A stretch of DNA of 17,362 bases from Desulfobacterales bacterium (lineage in GTDB: Bacteria > Desulfobacterota > Syntrophobacteria > B119-G9), in contig JALXAI010000342.1 of the NCBI GenBank assembly GCA_026992215.1, positions 1 through 17,362 of the forward strand, in the 5' to 3' direction. The first letter of the stretch is position 1; each line of letters begins with the position of its first letter. This document shows, piece after piece, positions 13,268 to 17,362 of this stretch. The notes beneath the pieces were generated by a model that searched no databases, was not told the DNA's origin, and worked only from the letters and a program-made list of their open reading frames with translations. Both the position numbers and the translations under genes were made by a program.

Positions 13268-14311
13268 TTATTCGTCCTCGAAGATCTGGCTGAGCAACTT
13301 GGCCGTGTAATCAACCAGAGGTATAATCCTGGAGTAATCCATCCTTGTAGGTCCGATCACCCCAAGCGCACCGAGAATGTCTCCACCCCGGGAATAGGTG
13401 GAAGAAATAAGGCTCATGTTCTGAACATCCTTAAACTCTGCTTCCGAACCAAGAATAATGTGAACCCCCTCCGAAGAAAGACACTTATCAAGTAGCTTGA
13501 TTATCTTGGTCTTTTCTTCAAAAGTGGATAATAGTTTCTTCATCTGTCCCACGTCGGCAAACTCCGGGTAGTTTAACAGGTTTGTTTGCCCTTCAATGAC
13601 AATGTCCGTTTCATCAAGTCCTACCTGGAGCGCCTTTTTGCTGAGTTCTATCGCCTTGCGCAAAAGCCTGTCGAAGAGGATGCGCTCCTCTTCCATTTCT
13701 TTAAGTATTCTCTTTTTCACTTCCAGGAGTGAAAGTCCTTTGAGTGACTCGCTCAGGTATCGACTGTACTTGTTCAGTTCGTCCTGGGAAATATCTTCGT
13801 CCATTTCAACGAGAAACGACTGTACTATCCCCGACTCTGCAATGAAAATCGTAAGTACCTGCTTTTGATTGACCCTGACAAACTGGATTCTTTTGAATAT
13901 TGTTTGCGATAACTTTGGGAGCAGCACCACCGCTGCCTGCTTGGAAAGCTCGGAGAGTATCCTGGATGTTGCCCTCAGTATTGTCTGGATCTCTTTCGGA
14001 GACCCTTCATAAGCCCTTTTTATCCTTTCCCTGTCTCTTTTTGCCAGTTCATTTATGGTAAGAATTGAATCTATGTAGTATCTCCACCCCAGAGACGTTG
14101 GGACTCTTCCTGCTGATGTGTGGGGCCTGTAGAGGAGATTGAGCTCTTCCAGGTCGGCCATTACGTTTCTGATCGTTGCGGGACTTATGTCCGGTATATA
14201 CTTTTTGGCCACGGTCCTGGACCCCACCGGTTCACCGGTCCTGATGTAGTCGATCACGACTGCTTCCAGTACCTGTTTGTCTCTCTGTCCAAGGATTTCT
14301 TCGGCTGTCAT
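13268..14311 (-). CDS. hrcA: Heat-inducible transcription repressor HrcA
   Basis: A 347-residue HrcA, which binds CIRCE operators and represses chaperone genes at normal temperature. The N-terminal winged helix (about 8-75) includes VIDYIRTGEPVGSRTVAKKY, SPATIRNVMADLEELNLL and the HTSAGRVPTSLGWRYYI signature. A GAF-like dimerisation domain follows, and the C-terminus has GVIGPTRMDYSRIIPLVDY. The ATG at 14311 is taken as the start, 8 nt after AAGGAG. A GTG codon immediately before it (14314) is also possible. It heads its own target operon under a perfect CIRCE (14328-14354), so autoregulation is strongly supported. Confidence 0.97.
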   Translation of the reverse strand: MTAEEILGQRDKQVLEAVVIDYIRTGEPVGSRTVAKKYIPDISPATIRNVMADLEELNLLYRPHTSAGRVPTSLGWRYYIDSILTINELAKRDRERIKRAYEGSPKEIQTILRATSRILSELSKQAAVVLLPKLSQTIFKRIQFVRVNQKQVLTIFIAESGIVQSFLVEMDEDISQDELNKYSRYLSESLKGLSLLEVKKRILKEMEEERILFDRLLRKAIELSKKALQVGLDETDIVIEGQTNLLNYPEFADVGQMKKLLSTFEEKTKIIKLLDKCLSSEGVHIILGSEAEFKDVQNMSLISSTYSRGGDILGALGVIGPTRMDYSRIIPLVDYTAKLLSQIFEDE

Positions 14312-14327
14312 CACCAGTTCTCCTTTA

Positions 14328-14354
14328 TTAGCACTCTCGCTTAATGAGTGCTAA
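14328..14354. promoter_or_regulatory. CIRCE operator (HrcA binding site)
   Basis: TTAGCACTC (14328-14336), a 9-bp spacer and GAGTGCTAA (14346-14354) match the CIRCE consensus in all arm positions. It lies 14-40 bp upstream of the hrcA ATG and overlaps the predicted transcription start. Confidence 0.97.
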
Positions 14355-14358
14355 AATA

Positions 14359-14387
14359 TAAATAGCAATCTACCGTCCTTTTGTCAA
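14359..14387 (-). promoter_or_regulatory. Sigma70-type promoter of hrcA-grpE-dnaK
   Basis: On the minus strand a perfect TTGACA (14387-14382), a 17-bp spacer and TATTTA (14364-14359) are seen. Transcription would start inside the adjacent CIRCE, so bound HrcA would block initiation. No sigma32-type promoter is seen. Confidence 0.8.
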
Positions 14388-14411
14388 GTTGACATAAACC
14401 CCGGGCCAGGT

Positions 14412-15467
14412 TTAAAATTCAAGTTCACCCTCCGGGAGAGGAGCAAACAGAGAATCTACCGTATCATCGTGTACCGTGTCTAGGGAAGGGGGATCCCATA
14501 GTGGGCGCTTGCTTTTGTCTATGACAGTTGAAGACACGCCTTCAAAATAGTCGTTGTGGTAAACCATCCGCTGGCTTAATCGGTATTCCATCTTGAGTGC
14601 CGAATCAAAGTCGAGCTCTCTGCCATTCCTCAGCAGCTTGAAGGTAACTTTCAGGCTGGTGGGGGACTTGGAAAGCATCTCTTTTCGAATATCGTGTGCC
14701 CATTTATCGTTTTGCTCTTCGAGGGCTCCAACAATTCTTTCAACCGAACTCTCTCCGAAACATTGATCGATAATTTGTCGATGACTTCTTATGCCGGACG
14801 GACCCGGATCCACGGAAAAGTCTTTTATTATCGGATCCACTTCCCTGCAGGCCATTTCATGTAAGTCGCAGTTTATCAGGGCCTCGAGCACGTCGTCGAT
14901 CCTGCTTGACGGAACACAGTGAGTGGCAAGCCCCAGGTAAACCATGTCTGATGCACCGATTCTGCTGCCGGTCAGGGCAAGAAACATTCCCGTTTGACCC
15001 GGCAGGCGCGACAAAAAATAACTGGCGCCGACATCGGGGAAAAACCCTATTCCCGTCTCGGGCATGGCAAAAAGGGTATTCTCGGTCGCAATTCTGTAGA
15101 CCCCGTGGATTGAAATTCCCGCTCCGCCGCCCATTACGATGCCATCCAGCAGCGCCACGTAAAATTTTGGAAAGAGGCGAATCTGCCTGTTTAAAGAATA
15201 TTCTTCCCGGAAGAAATCTCTTACCAGGGCATGATTGTTGTTTTTCACGGCTTTAAGAAGCCCTTTTATGTCGCCTCCGGAGCAAAAGGCCCTGCCTTCG
15301 CCCCTTATCACAACACCGTTCAAACCTGGTGTTTCTTGCCATCTTTTCAGGCGAGCACTTAACATTCTTACCATGTCCAGGTTTAAGGCATTTAAAGCCT
15401 CCGGCCTGTTTAAAACCGAAATTCCCCATCCCTTGTTTTCATAAAATAGTACTTCTTGTTTCCCCAT
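14412..15467 (-). CDS. Enoyl-CoA hydratase/isomerase family, 3-hydroxyisobutyryl-CoA hydrolase-like
   Basis: A 351-residue crotonase-fold protein. Length and C-terminal half fit the ECH_2 (HIBYL-CoA hydrolase) branch rather than 260-residue enoyl-CoA hydratases. The oxyanion-hole segments are RAFCSGGDIK (59-68) and GIVMGGGAGIS (109-119). The catalytic-type acids are E137 and D145 in PETGIGFFPDVGASYFL. The C-terminal block YFEGVSSTVIDKSKRPLWDPPSL is the branch signature. HIBCH releases 3-hydroxyisobutyrate from its CoA ester in valine breakdown. The substrate here is inferred, as no other valine-pathway gene is adjacent. GAGGA lies 4 nt before the ATG. The stop is only 24 bp from the hrcA -35 box with no terminator between, so some read-through into the heat-shock operon is possible. 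Confidence 0.85.
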   Translation of the reverse strand: MGKQEVLFYENKGWGISVLNRPEALNALNLDMVRMLSARLKRWQETPGLNGVVIRGEGRAFCSGGDIKGLLKAVKNNNHALVRDFFREEYSLNRQIRLFPKFYVALLDGIVMGGGAGISIHGVYRIATENTLFAMPETGIGFFPDVGASYFLSRLPGQTGMFLALTGSRIGASDMVYLGLATHCVPSSRIDDVLEALINCDLHEMACREVDPIIKDFSVDPGPSGIRSHRQIIDQCFGESSVERIVGALEEQNDKWAHDIRKEMLSKSPTSLKVTFKLLRNGRELDFDSALKMEYRLSQRMVYHNDYFEGVSSTVIDKSKRPLWDPPSLDTVHDDTVDSLFAPLPEGELEF

Positions 15468-15948
15468 TTTTCCTCATCCCGGGTACGGCTCGAGGCTGCT
15501 CAGCGCTACCTGCACCGGCTCCAAAACCTTTTCTTTCCGAGTACATCCTGTTGTGCACTCAATTGCATCATGGCAGATGCTGACTTCCTTTTCATCACGC
15601 GTACGAATTCCGTCTTTTGCGGCTTTTTGAGTGGCAGGGGTACGGGACCTGCCGAGTTTGTCTGGAACTGATGCATCCGAGTAGGGCTTTCAGCTGGACA
15701 CGCAGCAAACGCACCGGTTGGTGTAAAGACCATAAATTGAATGGGTGCGAAGTTTACTGCTGAAAGAAGAACAAACCGACCCTGTTTCGCGGATTGTTCA
15801 TAGAAAACCTTGCACTATATCGGTTTGATACTTTTGCGCACAACAACCCTTGTTCGGGCTGACGTTCAAGCTTGTTTATAGCTTAAGAAACAGGCGCTTT
15901 TCTACTCTGCTCTCAAGCGGAGACCCGGTACTGTCGCCGGGTTGCCAG
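15468..15948. other. Intergenic region, no gene recognised
   Basis: About 480 bp between the oxidoreductase terminator and the hydrolase gene. It should contain the hydrolase promoter, but no strong -35/-10 pair was found on the minus strand. A 75-codon leftward frame (15506-15733) has no family resemblance and no convincing ribosome-binding site. A perfect ACCCGG/CCGGGT palindrome with an 8-bp spacer lies near 15923-15942. No RNA gene was recognised. Confidence 0.5.
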
Positions 15949-15979
15949 AAAAAACCGAACGCGGCTTCTTCGGGCAACC
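15940..15979 (-). terminator. Rho-independent terminator of the aldehyde oxidoreductase gene
   Basis: Read leftward, CCGAA (15973-15969), a 9-nt loop and TTCGG (15959-15955) are followed by TTTTTT (15954-15949), 20 bp past the stop codon. An outer 7-bp inverted repeat, GGTTGCC/GGCAACC (15940-15946 and 15973-15979), encloses it and could form an alternative longer stem. Confidence 0.6.
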
Positions 15980-15992
15980 TGAATAATCAAAT

Positions 15993-17362
15993 TTACCAGT
16001 TGTACACGCTGTCCAGTTCTTCGTCTTTCACTTCAAATTTAACATTGTGCGGAGGGAACGCTTCTCGAAGGAAAAACGCGGGCAGCCTGTCATGCTGTTT
16101 TGTAAATCCTGCTCGCCTGTTAAAATCCCGTTCATTTTTGAGTACCGCCTTTCCGAGCTCGGTCACGTCATCAGCGGTCAATTTCCATCCGAAAAAGGCA
16201 TTTATGAGGTCAACCAGTGCCTGGAACGTCTCGGGTTGATCAAGCAGGGCAAAGGCGATAAAAAGGCACATTCCCGTGGAATCTATGGCTGCAGTGGCAA
16301 TCTGCAGGTTTCTTGAAAGCTCGACCTGTCCTTCAGGTTTTAATGGATCTACGAAGCCGCCAACGTTCAGGATATTTGCGGTTACCGCGTAACCTGCCGT
16401 GTGATCCGCACCCATGGTGCTGGTGGCGTAGGTAACCCCGATGCCCTGAACAGCCCTTGGATCGTAAGCAGGCATTGCCTGTCCTTTTACCACCGGTACT
16501 CTTTCAACGCCGAACACCTTACCCGTAACTTCTGCACCGCTTCCCAGGATCCTTCCGAGGGGCGTACCCTTTCCCACTTCCTTGACAAGCTTAATTGCTG
16601 CCTCCCCGTCGCCGAATTTTGCAAGGCCCGCTTCCATTGCAACGGCGATGGTTGCACCCATCTCGATGGTATCTATCCCGTAATCATCGTCAAGCCTGTC
16701 CAGCATGGCAATAACGTCAAGATCATCGATACCGCAGTTGCCACCGTGCGCCCATACCGTTTCGTACTCGGGCTGCTTGGTCAGGTAATTTCCATTTTTA
16801 TCGACGTAAATCCCGGAACACCTGATGACGCATCCCCGGTGACATCCGTGGGTGGCTTTGCCGCCACGGGCTTCTTCCACTTCCGCGGTGGTTTCCCCGC
16901 TTATTTTGTCGGCTCCGTCAAAGGTTCCCTGTTTAAAGTTGTACGTGGGATATGCCCCTGCCTCGTTTACAATGTTGGTAAGCACATTGGTTCCGTACTT
17001 GGGTAATCCTTCACCGGTAATGGGGTGTTTCTTCAAGCCGTCCACGAGTCTTCTGTTGGCATCTTTGAATGCATCGGGATCTTTGGCTTCCCTGGTTTCG
17101 ATGCCATCTTCCCCCAGAACCATAACCTTGACTCCCTTTGAGCCCATCACGGCGCCAACACCACCTCTACCTGCGTGCCGCGTGGGTCTCAATTCCATGT
17201 CAGTAAAGGCAACGGTCGCGCTGGCGAGCTTCATTTCCCCCGCCTGGCCGATTGAAATACAGGCAATTTTGTCGCCGTATTTTTCTTTCATCCTGTCAAT
17301 CAAATCGTAGTTTCCGAGCATTTTAAGGCTGTTGTCAGCTTCTATTTTACACCCGTTCTTGT
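15993..17362 (-). CDS. Aldehyde:ferredoxin oxidoreductase family protein, partial (N-terminus beyond window)
   Basis: The visible 455 residues are the C-terminal three quarters of a family member that is usually about 600 residues. The frame stays open to the right edge, so the internal ATG at 17321 is not the start. Numbering from that Met, GRGGVGAVMGSKGVK (51-65) is a family signature. C160, C164 and C168 in GCHRGCVIRCSG, together with C352, should bind the [4Fe-4S] cluster. DDYGID (212-217) and DSTGMC (347-352) are the two DxxGx(D/C) motifs that contact the bis-pterin tungsten or molybdenum cofactor. The enzyme oxidises aldehydes to carboxylic acids with ferredoxin, or runs in reverse, in anaerobes. 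The spacing C-x3-C-x3-C differs from the C-x2-C-x3-C of the Pyrococcus enzyme and marks a bacterial subgroup of unknown substrate. It ends at a terminator. Confidence 0.95.
   Translation of the reverse strand, partial: KNGCKIEADNSLKMLGNYDLIDRMKEKYGDKIACISIGQAGEMKLASATVAFTDMELRPTRHAGRGGVGAVMGSKGVKVMVLGEDGIETREAKDPDAFKDANRRLVDGLKKHPITGEGLPKYGTNVLTNIVNEAGAYPTYNFKQGTFDGADKISGETTAEVEEARGGKATHGCHRGCVIRCSGIYVDKNGNYLTKQPEYETVWAHGGNCGIDDLDVIAMLDRLDDDYGIDTIEMGATIAVAMEAGLAKFGDGEAAIKLVKEVGKGTPLGRILGSGAEVTGKVFGVERVPVVKGQAMPAYDPRAVQGIGVTYATSTMGADHTAGYAVTANILNVGGFVDPLKPEGQVELSRNLQIATAAIDSTGMCLFIAFALLDQPETFQALVDLINAFFGWKLTADDVTELGKAVLKNERDFNRRAGFTKQHDRLPAFFLREAFPPHNVKFEVKDEELDSVYNW

Noticed and set aside
15506..15733. 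75-codon leftward open frame between the hydrolase and oxidoreductase genes
   Set aside because: No convincing ribosome-binding site, no family resemblance and atypical composition. It could be a small unknown gene, but nothing in the sequence supports that.
15955..15973. CGCGGCTTC near the oxidoreductase terminator as another copy of the cassette repeat
   Set aside because: Only nine bases match the repeat core, and the palindromic partner and flanks are absent. It is explained by the terminator loop.

Overview
The window reads as a stretch of anaerobic, Gram-negative, mid-GC bacterial chromosome, most likely from the Desulfobacterota (former Deltaproteobacteria) or a close relative. This is inference. 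It rests on a tungsten-type aldehyde:ferredoxin oxidoreductase, a Cys-lipidated LpoA-like outer-membrane lipoprotein, a CIRCE-controlled hrcA-grpE-dnaK operon, and tRNA-dependent amidation (GatCA). No rRNA, tRNA or CRISPR array is visible, and no conventional transposase gene.

Layout: (1) Positions 1-101 hold the start of a leftward Cys-rich protein, divergent from a small FmdB-type zinc-ribbon protein (439-639). (2) Positions 640-1683 are about 1 kb of gene-poor DNA with short palindromic repeats and a TTGAG-rich degenerate repeat. (3) A rightward cluster follows: Nudix hydrolase, ketopantoate-reductase family protein, PhzF-family protein and an accessory FtsH (1684-5946). (4) Between the convergent stop codons of ftsH and gatA lies a 629-bp cassette (5949-6577). 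It has 35-bp perfect terminal inverted repeats, tandem hairpin repeats with a 40-bp period at both ends, and one 94-residue GIY-YIG nuclease gene. This is the most unusual part of the window. (5) A leftward operon encodes an LpoA-like TPR/periplasmic-binding lipoprotein, GatC and GatA (10361 to 6576). (6) The leftward heat-shock operon hrcA-grpE-dnaK (14311 to 10487) is headed by a consensus promoter overlapping a perfect CIRCE operator and closed by a rho-independent terminator. There is no dnaJ. (7) A leftward 3-hydroxyisobutyryl-CoA hydrolase-like protein (14412-15467) comes next. (8) The C-terminal three quarters of an aldehyde:ferredoxin oxidoreductase runs off the right edge.

Functionally the window mixes protein quality control (FtsH, DnaK/GrpE, HrcA), translation fidelity (GatCA), envelope growth (LpoA-like) and acyl-CoA/aldehyde metabolism. 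The core genes look ordinary and intact. The novelty candidate is the GIY-YIG/hairpin-repeat cassette, which resembles a REP/RAYT-style element but carries a GIY-YIG nuclease in place of an HUH transposase.
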